Source of the DNA: Acidimicrobiia bacterium
Lineage (GTDB): Bacteria > Actinomycetota > Acidimicrobiia > IMCC26256 > PALSA-555
Assembly: GCA_009694435.1 (NCBI GenBank)
Contig: SHUY01000011.1
Location: 1-36,836, forward strand
Direction of reading: 5' to 3'
Length of the DNA stretch: 36,836 nucleotides
The number at the start of each line of letters is the position of its first letter. Position 1 is the first letter of the stretch. The position numbers and the translations under genes are program-made. The notes under the pieces are model-generated. The model saw only the letters and a program-made list of their open reading frames with translations, had not been told where the DNA came from and did not search any database. Shown piece by piece: positions 1 through 7,045 of the stretch.

Positions 1-1
1 A

Positions 2-187
2 GAAAAGAAGATAGCCAAACTGTCTAAATTACTGGCCGAAGAAAAACCCGTGTCCACCGCCGAAGAAATACCAGAACTCGAAAGAAGTAACGAGGAAATG
101 GTAGAAGCGATTGAAGAGTTCGACGCGGCAATATACGCGTTGATGTGGTGGACCCCAGCACCGGATGCTATCAGCGAAAAGATGTAA
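2..187 (+). CDS. C-terminal fragment of an unknown protein (cut by window start)
   Basis: The reading frame is open from base 2 to a TAA at 185-187 and encodes the last 61 residues of a protein whose start lies outside the window. The visible part is rich in Glu, Lys and Ala, with a charged, probably helical stretch (ELERSNEEMVEAIEEF) followed by an aromatic patch (YALMWWTP). No signal, membrane segment or catalytic motif can be seen. It ends 31 bases before the leader-like fragment at 219. I do not recognise the family. Coding nature is inferred from the open frame running to the edge and from sensible amino-acid composition. Confidence 0.5.
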   Translation, partial: EKKIAKLSKLLAEEKPVSTAEEIPELERSNEEMVEAIEEFDAAIYALMWWTPAPDAISEKM

Positions 188-218
188 TCGCGATTAATCT
201 TTAAAGAAAGAGACCTTG

Positions 219-314
219 ATGAGTTCCAACCTATGGCGCCGTGTAATTCTGATTGGAGCCATGCTCGCCGTGGCCTTCGCTGCCGCGTCGCCGGCACAGG
301 CGGCCCCGGCCTAG
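219..314 (+). pseudogene. Truncated copy of the signal-peptide leader of the secreted protein gene at 2645
   Basis: An ATG at 219 opens 31 codons ending in TAG (312-314). The peptide is a signal sequence only, ending in SPAQAAPA. Against the start of the gene at 2645 the 96 bases differ at 9 positions. Five of the eight differences before the last codon are silent, and the last turns a Lys codon AAG into TAG. Similarity also extends a little upstream (agaccttg just before both ATGs, in a purine-rich context) but stops at the TAG. The Shine-Dalgarno is weaker here (AAAGAG against AAGGAG). I read this as the remnant of a paralogous secreted-protein gene whose mature part was lost, though an expressed 31-residue peptide cannot be excluded. 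Confidence 0.7.
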
Positions 315-388
315 AATTCAGAGGGTTCCCTTATATTTTGTTTACCAAGCAAGTCCGATGACGGGTGCAGGAACTAGTCTCTAGCACG

Positions 389-2119
389 ATGGAATCTAAG
401 TATTCACTTAGGTCATTGCCTGTCACCGCGATCGTGTTGACACTGGCGGCGCTCGTTTTTGCCAGCTGTGCGAGCGATTCAAACAAGACCGAATCCGATG
501 ACAATAATTCGGCTAGAACGATTCGCCCGTTGTTGGGAGTAAATGGCGGGCCGACTCCGTTTCAACCAAGTTTGTATCCGTCATTCGTCGACACCACGAA
601 ACAGTTTAAGTCGCTCGGGGTTGATGCGGTACGCCTCGAGGATTACTTCGGACCCAACGACATCATGTGTATGTTTCCGGATCCATCTGATGACCCATCC
701 GACGACTCAAACTACGAGTTCGAAGAAACCGACGCCGTTTTTCAATCGGTAGTCGACGGCAACTTCCGGCCGATGTTGCGCCTTGGCCAAAGCTGGAAAG
801 TTGGTGAAGCCATCACCGGCTACGACGTCAAGGCGCCGACGGGCACGCTTCAACCGGACAAACCGAAGTCGTATCCCGGGTGCGACTTCTGGAGTGAAGG
901 TTTGGCAGCAGGTGTCGACAGGGCTGGGCCTGAATTATGGAAGCACATAGTCGGCCGATACAGCGACCGGGAACGTTGGGGGAAAAACGCCCTAGAAAAC
1001 GGGTGGGTTGAAATATGGAACGAGCCGAATATGCCCGGCTCAACGATGTATTGGGATGCCGAACCCGAAAAGTTCTATGAATTCTTTGCCACTACGGCTA
1101 AAGCTCTGGCCGCGGATTTCCCGGAATTGAAGTTCGGCGGTCCGGGATCGCATGGGGCCGGTTGCACAACGCCTGAGGGTCGAAAGTGGGTCGATGACTT
1201 CTTTGAGTATCTGAAAAGAAATGACGTGCCGCTCGATTTCTTTAGCTGGCATGCGTACTCCGCCAATATCGACGAACTTCGCGGCTGCTACCTCTTCTAT
1301 TCGAAGCTCCTCGATCAGCATGGATACGGCGATGTACCCCAGATCGTGACCGAGTACAACACTGACGCGGTTGCGTGCGCTGGTGCCGGCCAGATCTGCC
1401 ATCCGCACGGCTACCTTGCTGGTGGCGCATTGTTGACCACGGCTTGGATCGAAATGCAATCGTGGCCCGATCTTGAAGGCCTCTTTGTCTACCGAGGCGC
1501 CGACGGTCCATTCATTCCGAATAGCGAATTCACGCTGCCGGTCGTTGACGGCGCCCCATGCCCAGGACTTGGGTGTGATTCTTTAGGCGACAGCGGGTTC
1601 GGTCTGCTCTACGGTGACGGAACCCGAAAACCGCAAGGCGCGGCGGTTTCGCTCTGGAGCATGTTGGCGGGAATGGAGTTGGTAGATCTCGCCGAACCTG
1701 CGCTGTTTGTCGCCGAGGTCGACGGCACCACTCTTAATAATGCTGGGGCGAAACTCGCCGGTGGGCTTCCGATACTCGGCGTACTCGCTGGTCGAGACCA
1801 GTTAGGCAACGTAAGGCTGCTCGTTGCTAATCCTCAGGACGTGACCGTGACCGTCGACATCGCTGGGTTGCTCCGGACCGGACAAATTGAAGCAAGCGAC
1901 GAGACAATGATCGCCGTCACCTCACTCACCGAAGGTGCCCCTGATCTAGTCAGTACGAGTGAGATCAAATTCGGTACACTTGCGTCGTCTCTACGTCCGT
2001 CAGCCCTACGTCCGAATACCAACGGAGTAGTACTTGAGCCATTCAGCGTCCAAGTCTACGAAGTTCGAGGGCGACCAGACGCTTTGTCCAAGCGGCACTC
2101 ACGTCCGCCGCGTCGGTAA
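389..2119 (+). CDS. Lipoprotein glycoside hydrolase, GH39-like (clan GH-A)
   Basis: Likely an exported, membrane-anchored glycoside hydrolase. From the ATG at 389 it has 576 residues, with a basic n-region, a hydrophobic helix and a lipobox-like VFASC (Cys 27). A (beta/alpha)8-type domain follows. Its WNEPN motif (Glu about 212) fits the acid/base residue and TEYN (Glu about 322) fits the nucleophile of GH39/GH-A enzymes, with FFSWHAYS between them. The C-terminal 150 residues look beta-rich, as in GH39 accessory domains. A GTG at 365 would add eight residues. I prefer 389 because the signal peptide is then conventional and a TAGTCT hexamer lies 8 nt upstream; neither start has a Shine-Dalgarno. 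It converges on the gene at 2146-2505 with a 26-base gap. Substrate unknown. Confidence 0.72.
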   Translation: MESKYSLRSLPVTAIVLTLAALVFASCASDSNKTESDDNNSARTIRPLLGVNGGPTPFQPSLYPSFVDTTKQFKSLGVDAVRLEDYFGPNDIMCMFPDPSDDPSDDSNYEFEETDAVFQSVVDGNFRPMLRLGQSWKVGEAITGYDVKAPTGTLQPDKPKSYPGCDFWSEGLAAGVDRAGPELWKHIVGRYSDRERWGKNALENGWVEIWNEPNMPGSTMYWDAEPEKFYEFFATTAKALAADFPELKFGGPGSHGAGCTTPEGRKWVDDFFEYLKRNDVPLDFFSWHAYSANIDELRGCYLFYSKLLDQHGYGDVPQIVTEYNTDAVACAGAGQICHPHGYLAGGALLTTAWIEMQSWPDLEGLFVYRGADGPFIPNSEFTLPVVDGAPCPGLGCDSLGDSGFGLLYGDGTRKPQGAAVSLWSMLAGMELVDLAEPALFVAEVDGTTLNNAGAKLAGGLPILGVLAGRDQLGNVRLLVANPQDVTVTVDIAGLLRTGQIEASDETMIAVTSLTEGAPDLVSTSEIKFGTLASSLRPSALRPNTNGVVLEPFSVQVYEVRGRPDALSKRHSRPPRR

Positions 2120-2145
2120 ACAAGTTCCAGCAAAAATCATCACCT

Positions 2146-2505
2146 CTACAACAAACGGCTCAACGGCACTTCGTACTCCCGCGCGATCATTGAGGTAACC
2201 TCAGCCGCCCAGTCGAGCTTTTCTTTGGGGGCGACAATTTGCTTGTAAGCGAGAAGCATTTCTTCCGTAGCGGTGCGGCACTTGGCGCTCATTCTGCCCA
2301 AGACTTTGACCATGGTTTTATTAAGAAATTCTTTATCGGTTTTGCCCGTGCGTATGAATCCATCGGCCCCGATGCTGGCTTTTAGGACTTGGCGGCTACA
2401 CCGAACCGCTTCCTTAGTGTGCTTCTTCATCGGTTCGGCCTGTGCCGGTGAAGCAACAAGCACCACCGCAACAACTGCCAGTATTGCGACCCTGGCCTTG
2501 TTCAT
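2146..2505 (-). CDS. Small secreted protein of unknown function
   Basis: A 119-residue protein with a clear Sec signal peptide (MNKAR, hydrophobic stretch, cleavage expected after SPAQA near residue 23). The mature part is about 96 residues, basic, probably helical, with two cysteines (Cys 36 and Cys 76) that could form one disulfide. A good Shine-Dalgarno AAGGAG lies at 2515-2520 on this strand, 9 nt from the ATG. It is divergent from the secreted-protein gene at 2645 across a 139-base region. I do not recognise the family. Confidence 0.65.
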   Translation of the reverse strand: MNKARVAILAVVAVVLVASPAQAEPMKKHTKEAVRCSRQVLKASIGADGFIRTGKTDKEFLNKTMVKVLGRMSAKCRTATEEMLLAYKQIVAPKEKLDWAAEVTSMIAREYEVPLSRLL

Positions 2506-2572
2506 CTCTCCGCACTCCTTTAGGTTTCGACTAACTCGCTCGCTTTATTTTAATGTTCGATGCCACTTGGGC

Positions 2573-2601
2573 TTGCTCATGCTGGGGGTTCACTCTACTA
2601 T
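2573..2601 (+). promoter_or_regulatory. Probable sigma-70-type promoter for the gene at 2645
   Basis: TTGCTC (2573-2578) and TACTAT (2596-2601) are separated by exactly 17 bases, a good housekeeping-type promoter. Transcription would begin near 2608, leaving a leader of about 37 bases that contains the AAGGAG ribosome site at 2633-2638. Promoter inferred from motif and spacing only. Confidence 0.45.
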
Positions 2602-2644
2602 TGCGGGCTGTACTCGAAATAAATCGTCGAAAAAGGAGACCTTG

Positions 2645-3154
2645 ATGAGTTCGAACCTATGGCGCCGTGTAGTTCTGATTGGAGCTATGCTCGTCGTGGC
2701 CTTTGCCGCCGCGTTGCCGGCACAGGCAGCCCCGGCCAAGGCCGATAGTGGCCACTACGGGAAGTGGGTCCAGACGGGCTGGAATATTGACGATCGAGTC
2801 CTTCCCTGTCCCGTCGACCTCGCGCTGCCCGCTCCGGCGCCGTCGATCGTGTGTACCGACGACACCTTCCTTGTACTCAAGAAGAACGGCCGCTACGAGA
2901 CGAACATGTCGGTCTTCAAGACCATCGCGGCCAACAAGGGCGTCTACGAGGTGGCTAAATTAGCCGGCGACAAGCAGGACGCGATCGTGTTTGACGATGA
3001 CGGTACTGGAGATTCGCTGCGGGCGTATCGTGTGCAGATCCGGCGCGCCGCCGCCGGATCGCCAGCGACGATGACGATCTCCACGGTGTTCAGTAATCCC
3101 CGAACCGAAGCCGACATGAATATCAAGATGGTCTTCGCTCGCAGCACCAGCTGA
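2645..3154 (+). CDS. Secreted protein, possibly lipocalin-like beta-barrel
   Basis: A 169-residue exported protein. The start ATG at 2645 is chosen because AAGGAG (2633-2638) precedes it and a signal peptide begins there (MSSNLWRR, hydrophobic core, cleavage after PAQA near residue 28); the frame is open further upstream but that part does not look coding. The mature domain has two cysteines (Cys 55, Cys 70) and alternating beta-type segments, including DDTFLVLKKNGRYE and a C-terminal MTISTVF / IKMVFAR pair. This pattern resembles small lipocalin-like proteins, but that assignment is only a fold guess. A 96-base degraded copy of its 5' end lies at 219-314. Confidence 0.68.
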   Translation: MSSNLWRRVVLIGAMLVVAFAAALPAQAAPAKADSGHYGKWVQTGWNIDDRVLPCPVDLALPAPAPSIVCTDDTFLVLKKNGRYETNMSVFKTIAANKGVYEVAKLAGDKQDAIVFDDDGTGDSLRAYRVQIRRAAAGSPATMTISTVFSNPRTEADMNIKMVFARSTS

Positions 3155-3253
3155 CCCTAAGCCTCGCTGGAGTCGGCACCACGGTGCTGGTATTACTGTT
3201 CGTGCGGGCGCTTCCTAGCGGGCTACTGCTATCTAGCGATCACAAATAGATTT

Positions 3254-3913
3254 TTAGAAAACCTTGCCGGGGTTCCCGAGGGAAACGGCGCGAATGAGCG
3301 CGAGTACGATGATGATCGCGCCGAACGACAATAAGATGATCGTTATCCGACGATGGCTCGACAGACCAGCGATACCTAAGAAGAACAGGGCAATCGCCAT
3401 AATAACCGCCATTTGATCAAAGTCGTCGGCGATGCGGTCGTTTTTCTCGGCCTTACTAAATGACATTCGCGCCGACGCGTCGACCTCATCCGCTGAATCG
3501 ATCAGTTTGGTCGACAACTTCGGATTTTGGTTGACGAAAGGCGAGTTGTACCCAGCCTCATCGGGCTGCTTCTCCCACCAGCTTATTGCCGCGACCAGGT
3601 CTGGCGACATTAAAGATGCGCGGATGTACTCCGCCAGATCCGTTTCGCCCGTAACTTTGGCCTTGGCGAACTCGAGGAATAAGGTTTTGTCGGAAGTAGC
3701 CGTCGAATCCGCTATGGTGTAAAGCGTTGTTGCTTCATCGGCGGTGCGAATTCCCGTGGAGTACTCCTTCTGCACGTCATCGCTTACATTGCCGGCTTCT
3801 AACGAGAACCACGCGGTCAAGATGGCCGCGACCCCCAACAGAATTGCTATCAAGATCTGAATTCGATCATCGGACCACTTCGGGTCGGCAATTTGTGGCT
3901 GCTCGGTGTTCAT
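3254..3913 (-). CDS. Membrane protein of unknown function, three predicted helices
   Basis: A 219-residue protein with one hydrophobic helix near the N-terminus (about residues 18-38), a soluble, mostly helical, acidic middle of about 125 residues, and two C-terminal helices (about 168-185 and 190-210). The overall plan of one N-terminal helix, soluble segment and paired C-terminal helices recalls DUF4337-type proteins, but I cannot confirm the family. There is no Shine-Dalgarno. Instead TATGAT lies 6 nt upstream of the ATG, which suggests a leaderless transcript. Confidence 0.65.
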   Translation of the reverse strand: MNTEQPQIADPKWSDDRIQILIAILLGVAAILTAWFSLEAGNVSDDVQKEYSTGIRTADEATTLYTIADSTATSDKTLFLEFAKAKVTGETDLAEYIRASLMSPDLVAAISWWEKQPDEAGYNSPFVNQNPKLSTKLIDSADEVDASARMSFSKAEKNDRIADDFDQMAVIMAIALFFLGIAGLSSHRRITIILLSFGAIIIVLALIRAVSLGNPGKVF

Positions 3914-3919
3914 AAAACA

Positions 3920-3925
3920 ATCATA
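3920..3925 (-). promoter_or_regulatory. -10 element for a leaderless transcript (gene at 3254-3913)
   Basis: On the minus strand TATGAT ends 6 nt before the ATG of the membrane-protein gene, and no ribosome site is present. This is the closest match to the TATAAT consensus among the leaderless-type starts in this window. Confidence 0.5.
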
Positions 3926-3939
3926 TTAGGCCCCGTGCA

Positions 3940-3957
3940 GGCTTTTAAGGAAAAGCC
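3940..3957 (-). other. Perfect 7-bp inverted repeat between two minus-strand genes
   Basis: GGCTTTT (3940-3946) and AAAAGCC (3951-3957) form a perfect stem with a 4-base loop. It sits downstream of the gene at 3987-4502 and just upstream of the promoter of the gene at 3254-3913. There is no T-run after the stem on either strand, so it is a weak candidate for a terminator or RNA-end stabiliser. Confidence 0.3.
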
Positions 3958-3986
3958 GGCTACGAAAAACCTAGTGATTAAATTTG

Positions 3987-4502
3987 TTAGTTGACCACCG
4001 TCCCGGGGACCTCGCGGGACCCAACGGCAATCGTGGTTTCGACTGGCTCAACTGACCGACCGCGCACAATGACCCGGTATGTTCCTGGGCTCCCTTGTTC
4101 GGCGATCCGTGACAGGTATAGATAGTTTTTTCGTGAATAAGGCTCGTAAAACTCGCTCCGCTCGTTTACCTTGAGCGTGCTCCGCCGCCCCTTGGGGTCA
4201 ATGAGGGTGACCCGGGGCAACTCTTTAGGGGTAAGGGCGTTGTCCGGAGCTTCATCAGAGATCAGGTACTGCACCTCTAGTTGATCTCCCTTGACCAATC
4301 GGAACCTGAAGCCGCGCGCTTGTTTATTTGCCACCGTGGCGTACACCGCGTAAGAGACGGTTCCGTCTGGAAGCAGCGGACCACTACTCGGTGAGCCGTC
4401 TCCCTCGTCGAGGATTACCGGCTGGTGCGCGTGAGCGGGGGTAACAAAGACCGCCATCAAAATCGCCGCACTCAGGGCAATCGCTACTGCGGATATCTTC
4501 AC
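3987..4502 (-). CDS. Secreted beta-rich protein of unknown function
   Basis: A 171-residue exported protein with a signal peptide cleaved probably after PAHA (about residue 25). The mature domain lacks cysteine and appears to be a single beta-sandwich (segments such as YAVYATVANKQARGFRFRLV, VTLIDPKGRRSTL and GTYRVIVRGR), somewhat like the C-terminal carbohydrate- or protease-associated domains seen in exported proteins. The start is GTG at 4500-4502, supported by TAGTTT 6 nt upstream on the same strand and by the signal peptide. It is divergent from the DoxX-like gene at 4601. Family not recognised. Confidence 0.62.
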   Translation of the reverse strand: MKISAVAIALSAAILMAVFVTPAHAHQPVILDEGDGSPSSGPLLPDGTVSYAVYATVANKQARGFRFRLVKGDQLEVQYLISDEAPDNALTPKELPRVTLIDPKGRRSTLKVNERSEFYEPYSRKNYLYLSRIAEQGSPGTYRVIVRGRSVEPVETTIAVGSREVPGTVVN

Positions 4503-4508
4503 GCAGCC

Positions 4509-4514
4509 AAACTA
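4509..4514 (-). promoter_or_regulatory. -10 element for a leaderless transcript (gene at 3987-4502)
   Basis: On the minus strand TAGTTT is followed by 6 nt and then the GTG start codon. No Shine-Dalgarno is present. Confidence 0.45.
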
Positions 4515-4588
4515 CTCGCGCGCCGCCGAAATGACGATTTCAGCGTAAAGCGTCGGCTACAACTCAACTCCCCCGGCGCACTTGCCCT

Positions 4589-4594
4589 TAACCT
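4589..4594 (+). promoter_or_regulatory. -10 element for a leaderless transcript (gene at 4601)
   Basis: TAACCT is followed by 6 nt and then the ATG at 4601. This spacing argues for the ATG at 4601 over the in-frame GTG at 4595, which would lie upstream of the expected transcript start. Confidence 0.45.
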
Positions 4595-4600
4595 GTGGCT

Positions 4601-5035
4601 ATGAGCACTGAGTCCGACCGCGTCCAAACCGTCGCTCGTTGGGTGCTGGGAGCTTTTTTGGTTTTCGCCGGCCTTGCGCATTTAACCGTGCAGCGCACTG
4701 AGTTCTCCGCGCAGGTGCCGTCGTGGTTTCCGATCGAGGTCGACGCGGTGGTGGTGGTTTCGGGTTTGGTGGAGTTGTTGCTCGGTGTCGCGCTCATCTT
4801 CGTTCGCCGGCGCGTCGCGCTAGTTGGGGTGGTTGTGGCTGGGTTCTTTATTGTGATCTTCCCCGGTAACATCGCCCAATTCGTCGAAGGCAAAAACGCG
4901 TTCGGGCTTAACTCCGACTCGGCGCGGTTTATTCGCCTGTGGTTTCAGCCGGTACTAGTGCTCTGGGCGCTTTGGTCGACGGGCGGATGGGGTTGGTTGC
5001 GCCAACAGTTCGGGTCTACGCCCCCGCCGGGATAA
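4601..5035 (+). CDS. DoxX-like integral membrane protein
   Basis: A 144-residue protein with four predicted membrane helices (about 13-30, 47-68, 72-88 and 110-127). The pattern FAGLAHLT near residues 22-29, the P-W-F-P loop at 40-44 and the FPGNIAQ turn at 87-93 are typical of small DoxX-like membrane proteins. Their biochemical role is generally unclear, although DoxX proteins have been linked to redox and quinone-related processes. It appears monocistronic and is divergent from the secreted-protein gene at 3987-4502. The start was chosen for the TAACCT hexamer 6 nt upstream. Confidence 0.7.
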   Translation: MSTESDRVQTVARWVLGAFLVFAGLAHLTVQRTEFSAQVPSWFPIEVDAVVVVSGLVELLLGVALIFVRRRVALVGVVVAGFFIVIFPGNIAQFVEGKNAFGLNSDSARFIRLWFQPVLVLWALWSTGGWGWLRQQFGSTPPPG

Positions 5036-5089
5036 TTTCCCCGGAGGCTGGTCGAGCGCACCCGCGATCTATCCGGTATGTCGTTGCGC

Positions 5090-5395
5090 TCAGTCGTTCG
5101 CGTTGATTACGAGAATCTCTGCGGCCGAAGTGTTGGAGGTGCGCTTTACGGTGTCGGCCATATTCACTGCGACCCACTCGGACGAGGCGGCGATCGCTTC
5201 TTCAGCTTCTTCGTGAGTCTCCCAAACGCTGATCGACATCACCTGCGTCGGCGACACCTCAAGCAGCGACCACGACTTGAACCCGGGCAGAGCGGGGAAA
5301 ATGTCGACGAAGCTGCCAGGTTGTTTAATCACTTCAACCAGATCGTCAAGCGTTCCGCTGATTACGTCGAAGGTGGCAACTCGAAGGTGGCTCAT
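5090..5395 (-). CDS. ABM-like (dimeric alpha/beta barrel) small protein
   Basis: A 101-residue soluble protein with the size and pattern of antibiotic-biosynthesis-monooxygenase-like (ABM) domains: a beta strand (LRVATFDV), a helix, a strand ending in PGFKSWSLLEV, then SISVWETHEEAEEAIAAS, where the Trp and the acidic helix are characteristic. Members are small monooxygenases or ligand-binding barrels acting as dimers. The substrate cannot be inferred. Shine-Dalgarno AAGGAG at 5403-5408 supports the ATG at 5393-5395. It lies downstream of the VOC-protein gene on the same strand with a 98-base gap, so the two may be co-transcribed. Confidence 0.62.
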   Translation of the reverse strand: MSHLRVATFDVISGTLDDLVEVIKQPGSFVDIFPALPGFKSWSLLEVSPTQVMSISVWETHEEAEEAIAASSEWVAVNMADTVKRTSNTSAAEILVINAND

Positions 5396-5493
5396 CGTCT
5401 ATCTCCTTGTTGGTTGGATTTGCTTAGGCCATAATCGACCGAGGCGGCGGCGGAACTAATCGTTGAGGGGCAGTCGAGCACACCCCAAAATAA

Positions 5494-5913
5494 TTAATGC
5501 GGCCGACCACTCGGTCCGTAGAGGAGTTTTGCTGCTTCGGGGGGATCAGGGAGGACAACGGTAAATTCATTTCCTTCGGGATCGGCCATTCGGTAATGCG
5601 ACTCTCCGGGGCGGGCGTGTATGGCTTCAACGAAACGGCCGCCTAACTCTTCAATACGCTGGCGGGCTATCTCCATATCTTCAACTTCGATGTCGGCCCG
5701 AGTGCGAAACCCAGTCGGAACGGAGCCGGCGGGGGCGGGTTCGAAGGCCATGCAGGCACCACCGCTATCGGGACCAAGGCGTATCCAGTCGTCCTCGTTC
5801 TCAATAATTTCTACTCCGAGCACTGCTTTCCAGAAGTTGGCCAATACCGCGGGGCTGTTGGCATCAATAACAACGGTGCGGAGCCAACCGACGGGGACAA
5901 GTTTTTCGTTCAT
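5494..5913 (-). CDS. VOC superfamily protein (glyoxalase/bleomycin-resistance-like)
   Basis: A 139-residue single VOC domain. The N-terminal VVIDANSPAVLANFWKAVLG is typical of the Glyoxalase_6 branch, and the end carries DPEGNEFTVV, in which the Glu (about 116) occupies the usual C-terminal metal-ligand position. Such proteins may be enzymes or binding proteins; no substrate can be given. Shine-Dalgarno AAGGAG at 5918-5923 sits 4 nt before the ATG. It is divergent from the unknown gene that begins near 5981. Confidence 0.7.
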   Translation of the reverse strand: MNEKLVPVGWLRTVVIDANSPAVLANFWKAVLGVEIIENEDDWIRLGPDSGGACMAFEPAPAGSVPTGFRTRADIEVEDMEIARQRIEELGGRFVEAIHARPGESHYRMADPEGNEFTVVLPDPPEAAKLLYGPSGRPH

Positions 5914-5950
5914 GGTTCTCCTTCACGACAACGCCGGCCTTTTGCCGATA

Positions 5951-5964
5951 GTGGCTTTGGCCAC
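5951..5964. promoter_or_regulatory. Perfect inverted repeat in divergent intergenic region, possible operator
   Basis: GTGGC (5951-5955) and GCCAC (5960-5964) flank TTTG. The repeat lies 4 bases upstream of the putative -10 hexamer TAGCCT (5969-5974) of the rightward gene, and between divergent genes. The position is suitable for a regulator site, but a 5-bp half-site is short and could occur by chance. Confidence 0.22.
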
Positions 5965-5968
5965 ACGA

Positions 5969-5974
5969 TAGCCT
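5969..5974 (+). promoter_or_regulatory. -10 element placed 6 nt before an in-frame ATC codon
   Basis: TAGCCT is followed by 6 nt and then ATC at 5981, in the same frame as the unknown gene ending at 7045. Six nt is the spacing seen before most leaderless-type starts in this window, so transcription may begin at or next to this ATC. Confidence 0.35.
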
Positions 5975-6085
5975 GACCAAATCACTATTTGGAAATTACC
6001 ACCCGAACTTCGCCCGGCGGTCACGCAAGTTCTTAGTGCTCGCTCGCACCCGCCGCGCGATCAGTCGCTTTTCTCGTCCAATACT

Positions 6086-7045
6086 TTGTTTGGTGAGCCG
6101 GGCATCTATCCCGATGGCTCGCCGATGCATCCGGCGACCGGCGACCCAGTTGATGAAGTCGGCGCCCGTTCGGCCTTGGAGCGATTGGACGACGACGGAG
6201 TGCTGATCCGATTTAACGATGCCCAACTGATCGCTCGATGTTTAGAGCCGGGGCCGAGGGCGGCGTTGGCGGCACTCTCGGCGACGATAGCGGCGCCGCT
6301 GCTTGATGCGTTGGTTGTCGACGAAACTCCCGTCGCTACGCTCAGCGTTGGTGTGCCAATCTCGCCCGGACGGATCGTCGGTCCAGTGCTCGACGGTGAG
6401 TCAAAGAATCGGGTGGTAAACGAGCGTTACCGATCTGAAGACCCCTTGCTCGTAGCGCCGTCGCTGGCCCATGATTTACTGTGGAACACGGTCGGGGCGG
6501 GGCAATTTGAAGAAGCGACTCTGCATTTGATCTGCGCTCTGGTGTACTTGCAGTTAGTGATGCGCGAGCCCGCTCTCGCGCATCACGATACTGAGCTCGC
6601 GCGCCGACAAAATTCATTAGCGATTAGCGTTTTAAATTCACGAGCGGTTGGCGAAAGTGAACTGCGAGTGATCGCCCCCGACGGATCCGGCACGATTCCG
6701 GGGGGCGCCCCCGCCATGGCAACGCCCGATTATTGGTCAATTCCCTTCGTGGGTGGTCCGCCGGCAACCAGCCCTGCTCCACCATTGTTAAGTGTGGTTC
6801 TAAATAGGGCGGTAGGAGGGAATGAACCCTTGGGTGTTATTGACCAATACGACAACGCCCTGGGCGAGGCAATTTCTTCTCACGGCTTGCGCGGCGCGCT
6901 GAGCGAATACCACCAACTGCGAGTTGCGCTGACGCTCGGGCTCATTGACGAACATGATCTCGCTCTACATTCTGGTACACCGCTAAAAGATGTCGGCGCC
7001 GCGTTTGGTGTCAGCGATATTTTGGAGTTATTCGTCAGCCCATGA
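6086..7045 (+). CDS. Unknown protein coupled to an MFS transporter
   Basis: From the first conventional start (TTG 6086) the product is 319 residues, soluble and without signal peptide. The best-structured region is about residues 128-200: AHDLLW, an acidic helix (QFEEATLHLICALVYLQ) and TELARRQNS...VLNSR, followed by PGG and PDYWSIPF. Family not recognised. No canonical start is available upstream, yet the frame stays open and protein-like back to 5981 (about 35 extra residues beginning ITIWKLPPELRP), with a -10 hexamer 6 nt before an ATC codon at 5981. The true start may therefore be 5981. Its stop overlaps the ATG of the MFS gene by 4 bases (ATGA), implying translational coupling and a shared role. 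Confidence 0.68.
   Translation: MFGEPGIYPDGSPMHPATGDPVDEVGARSALERLDDDGVLIRFNDAQLIARCLEPGPRAALAALSATIAAPLLDALVVDETPVATLSVGVPISPGRIVGPVLDGESKNRVVNERYRSEDPLLVAPSLAHDLLWNTVGAGQFEEATLHLICALVYLQLVMREPALAHHDTELARRQNSLAISVLNSRAVGESELRVIAPDGSGTIPGGAPAMATPDYWSIPFVGGPPATSPAPPLLSVVLNRAVGGNEPLGVIDQYDNALGEAISSHGLRGALSEYHQLRVALTLGLIDEHDLALHSGTPLKDVGAAFGVSDILELFVSP

Noticed and set aside
2273-2644. Upstream extension of the secreted protein at 2645
   Set aside because: The part before 2645 is antisense to the gene at 2146-2505 and contains the promoter; a signal peptide begins at 2645.
4595-4600. GTG at 4595 as start of the DoxX-like gene
   Set aside because: It would precede the expected transcript start given TAACCT at 4589-4594; the ATG at 4601 fits the common 6-nt spacing.
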